A stretch of DNA of 64,000 bases from Ktedonobacteria bacterium brp13 (GCA_015099395.1 AP024096.1:2170001-2234000); one strand, 5' to 3'; shown: positions 1-8,738, counted from the stretch's first letter. The notes: generated from the sequence alone by a model not told the origin. A program made the numbers and translations.

Positions 1-824
1 ACAAACCAATGTCCCTGAGTCTGCAAGAGGCACAGGAAGAGGTGGCACTGGTCGAGAAAAGCAAGCTCATCTTTGCACTTACGCACAACTACACCGGCTA
101 TCCAATGGTCCGCCAGGCACGGGATATGGTACGCAACGGCGAACTCGGCGAGATACGCAAAGTGCTCGTTGAATACATCCAGGGCTGGTTGGTCGACGCG
201 CAGGAGCAGCAGGGAAACAAGCAAGCTGAATGGCGAGCGGATCCCGCAAGGAATGGTATTGCAGGCAGCATCGGCGACATCGGTACCCATGCCGAAAATC
301 TGCTGGAGTATATTACTGGCTTGAAGATCGCCTCCCTGAGTGCAGATCTCACCGCCTTCGTCCAGGGACGCCAGCTTGATGACGATGCCAACATGCTGTT
401 ACGCATGGAGAATGGCGCGAAAGGTATCCTTACCTGCTCGCAGATCGCCGCTGGTGAAGAGAACAATCTGACGATTCGCATCTATGGCACAAAGGCTGGT
501 CTGGAGTGGCATCAGATGGAGCCGAACACGCTTATCTTTAAGCCGCATGGCCAGGTGGCCCAACTCTATCGCACCAACGGCGGCTACACCAGCGAGTACT
601 CACGAGCATCAACCCGTATTCCCGCCGGCCATCCCGAAGGCTTCCTGGAAGGGTTCGGCAATGTCTACCGGAACGTCATCGCCGACATTCGCCGTGTCGA
701 AGCTGGCGAGCAGGCGCAGGGTGGCTATCCGACCGTCTATGACGGCCTGCGTGGTATGCTCTTTATCACAAAGGTAGTCGAAAGCTCGCGCAAAGGTGCG
801 ACATGGATCAACATGAACGACTAG
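1..824 (+). CDS. Gfo/Idh/MocA family oxidoreductase, 5'-truncated by window edge
   Basis: The reading frame is open to the left edge. Codons at positions 3-8 read Lys-Pro directly before the first Met at 9, which fits the (E)KP motif ending the NAD(P)-binding Rossmann half of the Gfo/Idh/MocA family, so the true start lies outside the window and roughly the first 95 residues are missing. What remains (about 270 aa) is the C-terminal alpha/beta domain: a GSIGDIGTHAEN helix near residue 90 (family G-D-x-G-x-H segment binding sugar and catalytic His) and the YDGLRGM segment near the end. Family members are NAD(P)-dependent dehydrogenases of sugars, inositols or related polyols; the substrate cannot be told here. 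No downstream gene is close enough to be in an operon. Confidence 0.88.
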   Translation, partial: KPMSLSLQEAQEEVALVEKSKLIFALTHNYTGYPMVRQARDMVRNGELGEIRKVLVEYIQGWLVDAQEQQGNKQAEWRADPARNGIAGSIGDIGTHAENLLEYITGLKIASLSADLTAFVQGRQLDDDANMLLRMENGAKGILTCSQIAAGEENNLTIRIYGTKAGLEWHQMEPNTLIFKPHGQVAQLYRTNGGYTSEYSRASTRIPAGHPEGFLEGFGNVYRNVIADIRRVEAGEQAQGGYPTVYDGLRGMLFITKVVESSRKGATWINMND

Positions 825-881
825 GGTGTGCGGATCAGTAGTAACTGTATCTATATACGTACGAAACCTTGACGAAATCCA

Positions 882-931
882 TCGGGCCTTCCGATAATGT
901 TCTAAAGCGGAAACATTGTCAGAAGGCCCGA
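882..931. repeat. Long imperfect hairpin after the oxidoreductase gene
   Basis: A 20-base arm starting tcgggccttc pairs with its reverse complement ending gaaggcccga at 912-931, with two G-T-type mismatches and a 10-base loop. It lies 58 bases past the stop codon at 824. There is no T-run, so it is not a classical intrinsic terminator; it may stabilise the mRNA end or be a palindromic repeat. A 13-base motif cggatcagtagta at 831-843 just before it recurs in the leader repeat at 32628-32697. Confidence 0.5.
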
Positions 932-995
932 CCTGTAATGGGATAAATGGCATTGTTCCTCTCTTTATTTCGGTTGCCACTAATGTTCACTATCG

Positions 996-1230
996 CCTGT
1001 AAGGACGCTAAAACCTCTGCCTCCCTCTTTGAGGGGGGATGTCGCCGCAGCGACAGGGGGGAGTAGATTCTCGCATTACGCTATTAACCTCGATTATCCA
1101 CTATCTATCACTCTTATCTTCATAGTTGGTAAGCGAGGATTACAGAGCATTGCTAGCTTTCTACTCCCCCCTGCCGCTATCGCGGCTTTCCCCCCTCAAA
1201 GAGGGAGGCAGGCTTTAGCGACATTACCTG
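996..1230. mobile_element. MITE-like inverted-repeat element, copy 1
   Basis: A non-coding element of about 235 bp with long terminal inverted repeats: the left arm (996-1040, cctgtaaggacgctaaaacc then a ccctctttgagggggg core) pairs with the right arm (about 1187-1230). Copy 2 is at about 61059-61345. Each arm contains a smaller hairpin around ctctttgag and a gcgg/gcag-rich stem. The upstream bases aatgttcactatcg (982-995) are also shared by both copies, so the left boundary may lie slightly outside. No coding capacity. Inferred to be a non-autonomous transposable element; the mobilising transposase is unknown. Confidence 0.65.
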
Positions 1231-1345
1231 TTTTGGTAAGCATCTGGTCGTTTTTCTTTTCCAATTACACCGATTAAGGTAGGATGACCACGCCTATAGG
1301 ACCAATCCGCCTTACCTATTTATCGAAGAGCCCTTGTAGGAACGT

Positions 1346-2419
1346 CTATTTTGGATGATGGACTTTTGATGCCTGAGCCTGAGCATACTTCCAATCGGCG
1401 TTGAAGGTCGCGAGTAGGCTCGCTACAACGCTTTTGTTCGAGATCATGATACCAACCTCACGGCTGTAGTGGAGAGATTGGTGGCTGAGGTTTTGTGAAC
1501 CTACAAATGCAAGCTGTTGATCAGCAATAATCATTTTAGCATGCATAAAATAGTGTGGCGTCACATTGACTGCAACCGCAGGGGTCAGGGTGCGATAGGT
1601 TTCGTTGTTATCAGCCGATGGCGCACCCTGTGGTTGGGGCGAAAGCGGAGGTAACATCAACTGTACCGCAACTCCGTGCTGAGCCGAATGCAAGAGGATC
1701 TGCTTTAGATTGAGTGCGCCTTCGCCGGGAGGATCGTTGAGATATTCCATCTGGATCGCCAGACTGTGTTTGGCGGTCCGCAGCAACAAAGGCAATAGCG
1801 AAAGCGCGTTGATATCAGAGACAATCAGATTGGACCCATCGGGGATCGTGGGCAGTGGATGACCGGCTCGATCCGCTAAGAAGATCGCTTTGAGCAACGC
1901 AATATCGTTGGGATCGGTATCACAGATGATGTATTCGCGATTGGCGTAGCCCGCCCGGTTGCCACCAAGAGCCTGCGCAGTAAAATTGGCGGTCATGATA
2001 TACGCTTTCGCCTTCCCAGGCACGTCCGCATCGACAAGAATGAATTTAGCATGATGGACAGAGACAGGCTGGCCGTCTGTACGAATAGCTTTATTGGGAA
2101 TGGCCCAGGCAGGAAAACGCTGTGTACCGGTAGGATCAAGGCTGGGTGGCAAAATTGGTTGATGATAAAGGAGACGGAGATCCAGACCGGGATGGGTGGC
2201 CTTCTGGCTGAGTAGCATCTGCGCCACATGGTCGTTGTCGAATAGGTACATTTCAATCCACAGCGATTTTGTGGCTGAGGCAATGATATCTTGAATGATT
2301 TTCAGGCCTGAATCTGGCTGGATGCCAACAAGAGAGATATGTGAGCCAGCACCTGCGGGTAAAACGGGGAAATGAAAAGGGCTTTTTGCAGGGGCGTGGT
2401 GAGGCCAATATGGGTCCAT
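1346..2419 (-). CDS. Phospholipase D-like (HKD) domain protein
   Basis: 357 aa with two HxKxxxxD motifs, H123-A-K...D130 and H293-A-K...D300, each followed by an N-phi-T/S-type segment (MTANFT, GSQNLS), as in the PLD/cardiolipin synthase superfamily where two HKD halves form one active site. Family members hydrolyse or transfer phosphodiester bonds in lipids or nucleic acids. The frame has a stop two codons before the Met at 2419 and no clear ribosome site. Family relatives often carry an N-terminal signal or membrane segment, which is absent. An IS605-type right end lies about 135 bases upstream, so the native 5' end may have been lost. Substrate unknown. Confidence 0.8.
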   Translation of the reverse strand: MDPYWPHHAPAKSPFHFPVLPAGAGSHISLVGIQPDSGLKIIQDIIASATKSLWIEMYLFDNDHVAQMLLSQKATHPGLDLRLLYHQPILPPSLDPTGTQRFPAWAIPNKAIRTDGQPVSVHHAKFILVDADVPGKAKAYIMTANFTAQALGGNRAGYANREYIICDTDPNDIALLKAIFLADRAGHPLPTIPDGSNLIVSDINALSLLPLLLRTAKHSLAIQMEYLNDPPGEGALNLKQILLHSAQHGVAVQLMLPPLSPQPQGAPSADNNETYRTLTPAVAVNVTPHYFMHAKMIIADQQLAFVGSQNLSHQSLHYSREVGIMISNKSVVASLLATFNADWKYAQAQASKVHHPK

Positions 2420-2554
2420 ATGTTACACGAACTCGCTTTCCAAATTTCGTTTCTGCCTTTGCTGCCTCCAGATACGGCGTCAGAGAGCCAAAGTTCGACT
2501 CCACAAGACGCTCGTAACCTGAAAGCAGGTGGGGTGGATTGCTTCCCCAGTACT

Positions 2555-2700
2555 GTGACATCTCCCCACGGATGAATCCGGGGGCTTCTCATCCTCACGG
2601 ACTTGAGAGGTTCCTGCTTCATTGGGGGGTTACCTGACGGGCTTGTACCCGAACAGGTCTTACACTTCCTCCACAGGCCGACACTGAGAGTCCCTCAGCC
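2555..2700 (-). ncRNA. Putative omegaRNA 3' region / IS605-type right end of the interrupted tnpB
   Basis: Downstream of the tnpB stop the minus strand reads gatgagaagcccccggattc followed by atccgtggggagatgtcac (2555-2593), a GC-rich hairpin with the TGAGAAGCC...GTCAC layout also seen at the second tnpB (48523-48562) and the orphan at 63198-63249. TnpB guide RNAs (omegaRNAs) are known to derive from the 3' end of tnpB plus the element right end, with the guide immediately beyond. By that rule the guide would start just left of 2555. The 5' limit given here is approximate. Confidence 0.5.
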
Positions 2701-3440
2701 AGGATATTCTTTGAAGCGTTGATATCGCGATCAAGCCAGGCACCGCACGCAGGACAGGTCCATTCGCGTACATCCAGAGGCAGATCGTCCACGACCTGTT
2801 TGCACTCATAACAGGTTTTGCTCGATGGATACCATTGATCGATTTTGACCAGAGTGCGTCCAGACCACTGACTTTTATACGCTAATTGGCGTACAAACTC
2901 GCCCCATCCCACATCGCTAATCGCGCGAGCCAGGCAGTGATTTTTGACCATGTTCTTGACGGCCAGGCTCTCCACGCAGATCACTTGGTTTTCGTGAACG
3001 ATGCGTGTTGAAAGTTTGTGCTGGTAGTCGCGTCGACGATCACAGATACGAGCATGCACCCGGGCCACTTTGACGCGGGCCTTCTCTTTGTTCTTGGACC
3101 CCTTCCTTTTCTTGGCGTGCCGACGCTGGGCTCGGGCCAGTTTCTTCTCATCCTGCTGCAAGAAGCGCGGATTGCCCACCGCCTCACCGGTGGAGAGGAT
3201 GACCATGGACGTGAGACCCAGATCCAGACCGACCATGGACGTGATAATGGGCAACGCTGGAATGTCCTCTGCCACGAGAAAAGAGACGAAATAGCGGTTG
3301 GCACCGTCTTTACTGACCGTGACGCTGCTCGGTTTGACGTGCTTAGGCAGGGCTCGGTGCCAGTGAATATCCAGGGCGGTCTTCATCTTGGCCAGCGTCA
3401 AGGTCTCACCATCCCAGGTGAAGGCATTAGAGGCATAGGT
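2619..3440 (-). pseudogene. tnpB: tnpB (IS605/IS1341-type) C-terminal part, split by IS481-like element
   Basis: This segment encodes the catalytic part of an RNA-guided nuclease of the TnpB family: RuvC-I Asp in VGLDLGLTSM, RuvC-II Glu in ICVESLAVKNM, a C4 zinc finger (CYECK...CPAC) and the RuvC-III Asp in WLDRDINASKN, so the triad is intact. Its 5' part lies at 4952-5289, beyond an inserted 1,511-bp element. Removing the insert and one copy of the 5-bp duplication (taggt) rejoins the frame exactly as ...AATY|ASNAF..., giving a 384-aa protein, normal for TnpB. The apparent start inside the inverted repeat of the insert is an artefact. No tnpA is nearby, so the parent element would be a tnpB-only type. 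Confidence 0.88.
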
Positions 3441-4951
3441 TGTATGCATGTGAGACCGCGTCCCCCAGAGAGTCTTACCACCTCGTGCCCCTGGAAATGC
3501 CAAGCAAACGGCGATACACTCTGTGCAAAAGTTGTTCATCGATGAAGAGATCAGGGAGTATCGCCATGCATGAATCATACCCCAAACGCTTTTTGTTGTA
3601 TACCTTGTTGCAACGTCATCCTGAGTGGACGCAAGCGCACCTGGCCAAAGAGACGGGCATGTCCCTCAGTTGGGTCAAAGACTGGCGCCGTCGCCTTCGC
3701 CCCTATCTGGACGCTCCTTTTGACGACGTGTATCTCATCTTACAAGGGCACTCCTGTGCCCGCAAAACGCCACCTCCCCATCTCTCGCTTGACGAGATTT
3801 TCCAGATTGCGACCCTGCGCGAACAGCTTCCCGAGCAACTGCATCGGGTGGCTGGTCCACGCACCATTCGCAGCTATTTGCAACGGCAGGTCCATGCCGA
3901 AGAGGAAAGCTATGTGCCTCCGGCAAGTAGCACCATCTATCACTATTTACGCCTGCTTCAGTATATCGTTCCTCGACATCCTTCCCACCATGAGCCCCTG
4001 GATCCCGTTGAGCCGTTGCGTCAGTGGCAAGTGGATTTCAAGGATGTCAGCAGTGCCGAGATCGATCCCCAGGGCAAACAGCAGCATCGCCTGGAAATCT
4101 TCAACGTGGTCGATCAAGGGTCTTCGTTCTGGCTGCACGCCGAAGTGCGCAGTGACTTTACCGCGGAAACCGTGATTGAAGCCCTGGTCCATGCCATGGA
4201 GCGCTGGGGCGTGCCACGCCAGATCACCTTGGACCGCGATCCCCGCTTTGTCGGGAGTCCTCAGGGCAGCGATTTTCGTTCCGCGCTGCTGCGTTTTGGT
4301 GCTTGTCTGGGCATCCAGATGCAGGTCTGTGATCCGCATCATCCTCAGCAAAATGCCTACGTCGAACGCTTTCATCGCACGCTCAATCAAGAGTGTCTGC
4401 AGTTTGAACGTCCCACCACGCAGCTGCAGACCCAGGAAGCCCTCAGCACATTTGAGGCCTTTTACAACCACGAGCGACCGCATCAAGGACGAGCGCTCCT
4501 GGATCGACCTCCAGCCGAGAGGGTCGCCCAGGCGACCCCGTTACCACCGCTGCCCACCCAGGTCGATCCGTTGGCGTGGTTGCGCCAGGAACCACAACAG
4601 GTCTTTTGCCGTCGCGTCGATGCCGCCGGTCGCATCACGTTGGATCTCAATCATTACTACGTGGGCAAGGCCTGGCGGGGGCAGGTCATCACTGTGCACC
4701 TGAACGCGGAGGAAGCGCACCTGGTACTGCTGGCAGAAGGACAGATCATCAAAGTGCTTCCTGTGGTGTCCTGGTCAACCACGCCTCTTTCGTTTGCGAC
4801 CTACGTGCAGCAGATCCAAGAACAGGCACGATCCGAACATCGTCTTCGCTCCTTGCAGGAGCGACAGCAACGCGTGCGCGCCCTGAGCTCTTCTTAATGA
4901 GGGACACGAGGTGGTGAAACTCCTTGGGGGACGCGGTCTCACATGCATACA
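3441..4951 (+). mobile_element. IS481-like insertion sequence inside tnpB
   Basis: 1,511 bp, beginning tgtatgcatgtgagaccgcg and ending with its exact reverse complement. The first 26 bases of each end match perfectly and similarity continues for about 50 bases (accacctcgtg region). A 5-bp direct repeat, taggt, flanks it at 3436-3440 and 4952-4956. The TGT...ACA ends and a single DDE transposase fit IS481. The clean duplication and matching ends indicate a recent insertion. Confidence 0.93.
3566..4897 (+). CDS. IS481-family transposase
   Basis: About 443 aa from the ATG at 3566, which follows a cagggag ribosome site; an upstream Met at 3440 would be read through the inverted repeat and is rejected. 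An N-terminal helix-turn-helix (LAKETGMSLSWVKDWRRRL) is followed by an rve/DDE integrase core: Asp in WQVDFKD, Asp in TLDRDPRF, Glu in NAYVERFHRTLNQE. A C-terminal beta-barrel-like segment (ITLDLNHYYVG) follows, as in long IS481 transposases. It catalyses cut/copy and strand transfer of the surrounding element. The frame is intact, so the element may be active. Confidence 0.93.
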   Translation: MHESYPKRFLLYTLLQRHPEWTQAHLAKETGMSLSWVKDWRRRLRPYLDAPFDDVYLILQGHSCARKTPPPHLSLDEIFQIATLREQLPEQLHRVAGPRTIRSYLQRQVHAEEESYVPPASSTIYHYLRLLQYIVPRHPSHHEPLDPVEPLRQWQVDFKDVSSAEIDPQGKQQHRLEIFNVVDQGSSFWLHAEVRSDFTAETVIEALVHAMERWGVPRQITLDRDPRFVGSPQGSDFRSALLRFGACLGIQMQVCDPHHPQQNAYVERFHRTLNQECLQFERPTTQLQTQEALSTFEAFYNHERPHQGRALLDRPPAERVAQATPLPPLPTQVDPLAWLRQEPQQVFCRRVDAAGRITLDLNHYYVGKAWRGQVITVHLNAEEAHLVLLAEGQIIKVLPVVSWSTTPLSFATYVQQIQEQARSEHRLRSLQERQQRVRALSSS

Positions 4952-5289
4952 TAGGTGGCTGCTTGCTTCTGCTGCTTGCACTTGAAACGAGGATACCTGG
5001 CACGCCCTGCAAAGAAGTTTTCAAAGGCCGTATTGAGATGCCTGAGCGCTTGCTGAAGGGGCACACTTGAAACATCGGCCAGCCAGGGATACGTTTGCTT
5101 GAGGTGCGGCAACCGCGCCGAGAGATCTCCATAGGAGAGTTTCTCTCCACGCTCTGCGTAGGCCAGCGAACGGGTCTGCAGTCCGTCATTATACACAAAG
5201 CGGACACAGCCAAAGGTTTGAGCCAGGATCGTGCTCTGTTCATCGGTTGGGTAGAACCGATACCGATACGCCCGCTTCGTCTCACTCAT
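4952..5289 (-). pseudogene. tnpB: tnpB N-terminal part (same gene as 2619-3440)
   Basis: Encodes the TnpB N-terminal region: RAYRYRFYPTDEQ, FGCVRFVYND, LSARLPHLKQTYPWLADVSS, ending at ...KQAATY where the IS481-like element is inserted. The ATG at 5289 follows a ggggaag ribosome site; a GTG at 5313 in the same frame lacks one. The gene is split but not decayed: both halves keep the family motifs in one frame once the insert is removed. Confidence 0.85.
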
Positions 5290-5374
5290 CGCTGACTTCC
5301 CCACCTTCCGCACCTTCTCCTTCTTCTACCACCTGAAAAAGCGTGTCGTTCTGACGCACTTCTTGTCTGGAACA

Positions 5375-5403
5375 TTTGTATCATATTGCGTACTGCCTGT
5401 CAA
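5375..5403 (-). promoter_or_regulatory. Candidate sigma70-type promoter for tnpB
   Basis: On the minus strand TTGACA (5398-5403) and TACAAA (5375-5380) are separated by exactly 17 bases, about 85 bases upstream of the tnpB start at 5289. No alternative with two good boxes was seen in this interval. Confidence 0.5.
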
Positions 5404-5470
5404 GATGCAGTAGTACCACCATACCTAAGATCTACACAAGGAAGCGGCTTCTATCCCCATGGCTCAAGCC

Positions 5471-6914
5471 CTGATTCTTACCCACATTTTACAAACGGAG
5501 GTGAAAAGCCAGTTGAACGCCCTCAAGAAGTGTCTGCAAGAAGAGCCACCCTTTCCAGATGGTTCGCCATCCGGGAGGGCCGTCAGAGGCACGAGCCAGG
5601 TACCCACCCAGGCGTGCTATCTCGATCCAAAATGTGCTCAACGTCATGGTGGTCGGCGATTGGTCAGAGCGCTCAGCCAATACAGCAAGCATCAGAGGAT
5701 CGATGACCTCAGAAGCCAGGCGCTCTGGATCAACGCGCGCGAGCTCACGTACTTGCAACAAGCGAATAGCCAGCGGGGACAAGAATCCCAACAAACGGAT
5801 CAGGCTGTCAACCTGTTGCAATTGCCGCTCTTCAATGCGACACCCACTTTTGAGACACTGATGATAGTCTTCAACCAACCAACGATGCTTGTACCACTCG
5901 ACGCGCTCCCACGCCTGTTCCATCGTCGTTGTCGGAACCGAGGTCAACAGCACCCATTCCAGTGGCTTTTCGCCTTCAGGAGCGTGTTCTTCCCACACGC
6001 GAACGACCCACACCGGCATCGGGTCTTGGCTCGCTTGCGGTTCATTGCGCGGAGGCAAGAGCGTCATCTGTCCAAACGCCATCTGGAGTTGGGTCTCGCG
6101 AGCTTGGTGTCCATGCCGAGCGGGGATCTCGAATGGACGGCTTGCTTGGCTCAACCAGGATCGTGTCCGCATCAACGAGTAGGCAATCTCTTCATCCTCA
6201 TGCTCGATGCGGCGGTTTTGGGCTGCCCGGACCAAAAAGTGGGTCTTCGTCTGCTGACACGTCTGAAAAAAGGGGAACATATCGGCACCTCGATCGCCCA
6301 CATGAACCCAGATCTTTCCTGGATCGGGCGTCCCAATCGCCAGCACCTGGCGCATCCAGACGTCCGTTTCCCGTTCTTCTCTTTTGAGGCGTTGATGGCG
6401 TTGTTCCCCTTTGGGAGCAGGTACACGCACGAATGGTTCTTGTGCCAAACATCCAAGCACTTCTCGCCCCTCAGGATGAGGGCAGACCGCAAGCACTGTT
6501 TGCACAAAAAATCCGCGCCCACGTTCATTGCCAATTTGCCCGACACCGCTGATTTTGTGGCGATGCGACAGATCAATATCGGTCGTATCTTGGACCAACA
6601 AGGTCACCGCAGAGGTGTTGGCTTGTTCTTTTGTCTGCTGCACATGTGGTTGTATCAGTTCCGCAAAGGTCACATCGGGTTCGTTAAGCAAACGATACAA
6701 GGCTTTCATCTCTTTCCAGGAGTGCATTTGAGTGGGCAGAGACCCCAGTGGATTTTCTGCCAAGCAGGCCGACACATGCACTGCTCGTCTCGTTCGACGC
6801 ATATCGTGCAGTTGGACCGTCCCAAAGGTTCGCTCGGCCCAGCTTTTAGGATCCAGTATGTCTTGTTTGTTCATCCTGCATTTTATCACTTTGTAAAATG
6901 TGGGTAAGAATCAG
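5471..6914 (-). mobile_element. IS4-family (Tn5/IS50-like) insertion sequence
   Basis: 1,444 bp bounded by a perfect 25-bp inverted repeat beginning ctgattcttacccacatttt, which resembles the Tn5/IS50 outer end (CTGACTCTTATACACA). A 10-bp direct repeat ggctcaagcc lies at 5461-5470 and 6915-6924. One intact transposase occupies nearly the whole length. Clean ends indicate a recent insertion. Confidence 0.93.
5489..6874 (-). CDS. Tn5-like (IS4 family) DDE transposase
   Basis: About 461 aa from the ATG at 6874 (MNKQDILDPKSWAERTFG). The N-terminus matches the Tn5-type DNA-binding domain (WAERTFGTVQLHDMRR...MHSWKEMKALYRLLNEPDV). The catalytic core has Asp in LVQDTTDIDL, Asp in VHVGDRGADMF and a perfect Y-x2-R-x3-E-x6-K signature (YKHRWLVEDYHQCLK), the YREK mark of IS4 transposases. 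It ends 18 bases from the left inverted repeat. An open frame of similar length on the opposite strand is only a shadow. Expected mechanism is cut-and-paste via hairpin ends, as for Tn5. Confidence 0.93.
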   Translation of the reverse strand: MNKQDILDPKSWAERTFGTVQLHDMRRTRRAVHVSACLAENPLGSLPTQMHSWKEMKALYRLLNEPDVTFAELIQPHVQQTKEQANTSAVTLLVQDTTDIDLSHRHKISGVGQIGNERGRGFFVQTVLAVCPHPEGREVLGCLAQEPFVRVPAPKGEQRHQRLKREERETDVWMRQVLAIGTPDPGKIWVHVGDRGADMFPFFQTCQQTKTHFLVRAAQNRRIEHEDEEIAYSLMRTRSWLSQASRPFEIPARHGHQARETQLQMAFGQMTLLPPRNEPQASQDPMPVWVVRVWEEHAPEGEKPLEWVLLTSVPTTTMEQAWERVEWYKHRWLVEDYHQCLKSGCRIEERQLQQVDSLIRLLGFLSPLAIRLLQVRELARVDPERLASEVIDPLMLAVLAERSDQSPTTMTLSTFWIEIARLGGYLARASDGPPGWRTIWKGWLFLQTLLEGVQLAFHLRL

Positions 6915-6924
6915 GGCTCAAGCC

Positions 6925-7347
6925 AGGGGTTTTACGCCGCAACCAGATAACACATTATTTGAGCTATAGACATCTGAGCCAGGCGGATCATTTACATTGA
7001 AGGGCTTTTGATCTTTTCAGACATGAGCCAGACGACAAGCATTTCTTAACAACGCCCGGTAGTGCGAATAACAAAAAAGGTTTCTTTTTTTTTACATAAT
7101 AGAAATAGGCTAATGTTTTTGCTACAGGCTGCCGACATGAAATAGGGAGTGGGATAGCGATTTGGAGCCACTCGGTATAGTGGAAGTGGTAGGCAACACT
7201 GTTCCAATGCGCGAGACTTATTCCCTTGCGACCATCGTAAACAGATCAGGTGTAATCGCACGCCGGAAGCGCATTGAGGTCAATTGCAGAGACTCTATTT
7301 CACTCTGCGTCCTGACTTGAATTTCTTGATTGAGAGGTAACGTTACG
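6925..7347. other. Intergenic region between Tn5-like element and HU gene
   Basis: About 420 bases with no convincing gene. It holds the right flank of the insertion target and the leader of the HU gene. No strong -35/-10 pair was found. Confidence 0.4.
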
Positions 7348-7719
7348 ATGAAAACAAGTTCCCCTGATAGAGAGCATGTCGTCGTTGGTAAAGACGAATT
7401 AATCCACCAAATTGCCGCCAAGGCTGGCATGAATCTTAAAGATACAAATAAAGTCATCGATGCCTTTACGGAAGTTGTCCGCGAAGGTGTCTCAAAGGGT
7501 CATGAAGTTCGTTTGATGGGTTTTGGTACATGGAATCTGCGCGATGTCGCTCCTCGCCGTGTCAAATCGATTCGTGGTGGAGATCAGATTACTATTCCGG
7601 CCCGCAAACGTGTCGGCTTTTCGGTCGGCGCTGTACTCTCTACAGCCGCTTCCGGCAACCATCACATGAGTCAACACAATCATACCAACAAAAAACCCCA
7701 GAGCATGGTATCACATTAA
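7348..7719 (+). CDS. hup: HU-family histone-like DNA-binding protein
   Basis: 123 aa from the ATG at 7348, preceded by gagaggtaa; an in-frame TTG 18 bases upstream is less likely. The first ~95 residues are the HU/IHF fold: GKDELIHQIAAKAGMNLKD, then GFGTWNLRDVAPRR and a DNA-binding beta arm containing ARKRVGFSVG. HU dimers bend and compact DNA. The His/Asn/Lys-rich tail after residue ~95 (SGNHHMSQHNHTNKK) is longer than in classical 90-aa HU, as in some actinobacterial and Chloroflexota relatives. Apparently monocistronic, followed by a hairpin at 7724-7750. Confidence 0.92.
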   Translation: MKTSSPDREHVVVGKDELIHQIAAKAGMNLKDTNKVIDAFTEVVREGVSKGHEVRLMGFGTWNLRDVAPRRVKSIRGGDQITIPARKRVGFSVGAVLSTAASGNHHMSQHNHTNKKPQSMVSH

Positions 7720-7723
7720 AGAT

Positions 7724-7750
7724 ACGAGTGCGAGCATTTTTCGCACTCGT
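7724..7750 (+). terminator. Hairpin downstream of hup
   Basis: A perfect 9-bp stem, acgagtgcg / cgcactcgt, with loop agcattttt, begins 5 bases after the stop. The T-run is in the loop rather than after the stem, so it is an atypical terminator. Confidence 0.45.
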
Positions 7751-7857
7751 TCCGTTCGATCCGTTACCTCTTATCGTGCTATCCTTCATAGAGGGTTCTT
7801 CTCAACCCCCAATGCTACGATAGGAGGTGACGGGCAAATATAATATGATGACACCCG

Positions 7858-8613
7858 CTACTGTACAGGAAGAACCTGGAGACCATCATCAGCCGCCGAT
7901 GCCGGACGGAAACCCGTCCCATCGTTCGCATAGATGAGGCGCGTATCTTTAAACTCGACGATCATATCCGGTCGACCATCGTGATTCACATCTTGAAATT
8001 GTAATGTGACTGGAATAAGGTCATCATCTTTTCCATACAATTGTGGACCGGTGTAGACGCGCGCTTTAGTGACGTCACCACCTGGCATCTCAATCACGAG
8101 AATACGCCCGTGTAAATTCTGAGCAATAAAGTGGCTGGCAGTGCTCCCTTGCTCATTGTGCCCGACACGGGCATCGATCTGAAATGTGCGCGGCATACCG
8201 TACAACACGTCATCGTGCCAGGCTGAATACCAGCTGGCAACGGTAGATAGCGCTGCCCAACACAGTACCATCACCATCATGCCTATCCCGATATAAAAAA
8301 GCGAGCCTGTCTGTGTGTGTGCCGAATGCGCTAAGAACCGCTGTACGATACTCTGTGAGCCTTCAGGCGACCGTCCAGGTCGAGAAGTGACTGAAACTTT
8401 TTTGAGCGGACGCACTGCATGCGCTCCTCGCTGCTGCCATTCTTCTCCATCACTGAGGACCCGCGATGCTCGCGCAATAGGAGCATGCGTTCCTGGTCCT
8501 GCGACATCGACAGCACTTGCCTTCGTTCCTTGTTCTGCACTCACGCTCTCAATCGGGCGATGGCGTAATACACTCTTAGGAGCTATCCTACCAGTCGATT
8601 GCAATACAGACAT
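7858..8613 (-). CDS. Single-pass membrane protein with VCBS/FG-GAP-like C-terminus, unknown function
   Basis: 251 aa from the ATG at 8613, which has gagaggag nine bases upstream; the ATG at 8622 overlaps that ribosome site and is rejected. Residues ~1-110 are basic, Ser/Arg-rich and probably cytoplasmic; a membrane segment (YIGIGMMVMVLCWAALSTVA) follows; the outer domain ends with FQDVNHDGRPDMIVEF, a calcium-loop-like D-x-N-x-D-G-x-x-D motif typical of VCBS/FG-GAP repeats. No enzyme motif is visible. It is preceded by an SOS-box-like palindrome at 8723-8738. Confidence 0.7.
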   Translation of the reverse strand: MSVLQSTGRIAPKSVLRHRPIESVSAEQGTKASAVDVAGPGTHAPIARASRVLSDGEEWQQRGAHAVRPLKKVSVTSRPGRSPEGSQSIVQRFLAHSAHTQTGSLFYIGIGMMVMVLCWAALSTVASWYSAWHDDVLYGMPRTFQIDARVGHNEQGSTASHFIAQNLHGRILVIEMPGGDVTKARVYTGPQLYGKDDDLIPVTLQFQDVNHDGRPDMIVEFKDTRLIYANDGTGFRPASAADDGLQVLPVQ

Positions 8614-8722
8614 TGTGCGCATCTCCTCTCAGATCAGTACCCGCTTCTCTATAGTACGGTGAAGCAATAGCGCCCTATGCGAGAGAGGTCTTGGTTTCCC
8701 TCAGACTGCGCTCACTACCAAC

Positions 8723-8738
8723 TAGAACACGTGTTCTA
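8723..8738. promoter_or_regulatory. 16-bp perfect palindrome, SOS(LexA)-box-like
   Basis: tagaacacgtgttcta is a perfect 16-bp palindrome and contains GAAC-N4-GTTC, the core of the Gram-positive LexA box. It lies about 110 bases upstream of the minus-strand gene starting at 8613. Whether LexA of this lineage uses this box is not known from the sequence. Confidence 0.4.

Noticed and set aside
3440..3565. Extended N-terminus of the IS481 transposase
   Set aside because: The extra 42 codons would be read from the terminal inverted repeat; the ATG at 3566 has a proper ribosome site.
5459..6907. Plus-strand 482-aa frame
   Set aside because: It mirrors the Tn5-like transposase on the minus strand, starts in the target duplication and has no recognisable motif.
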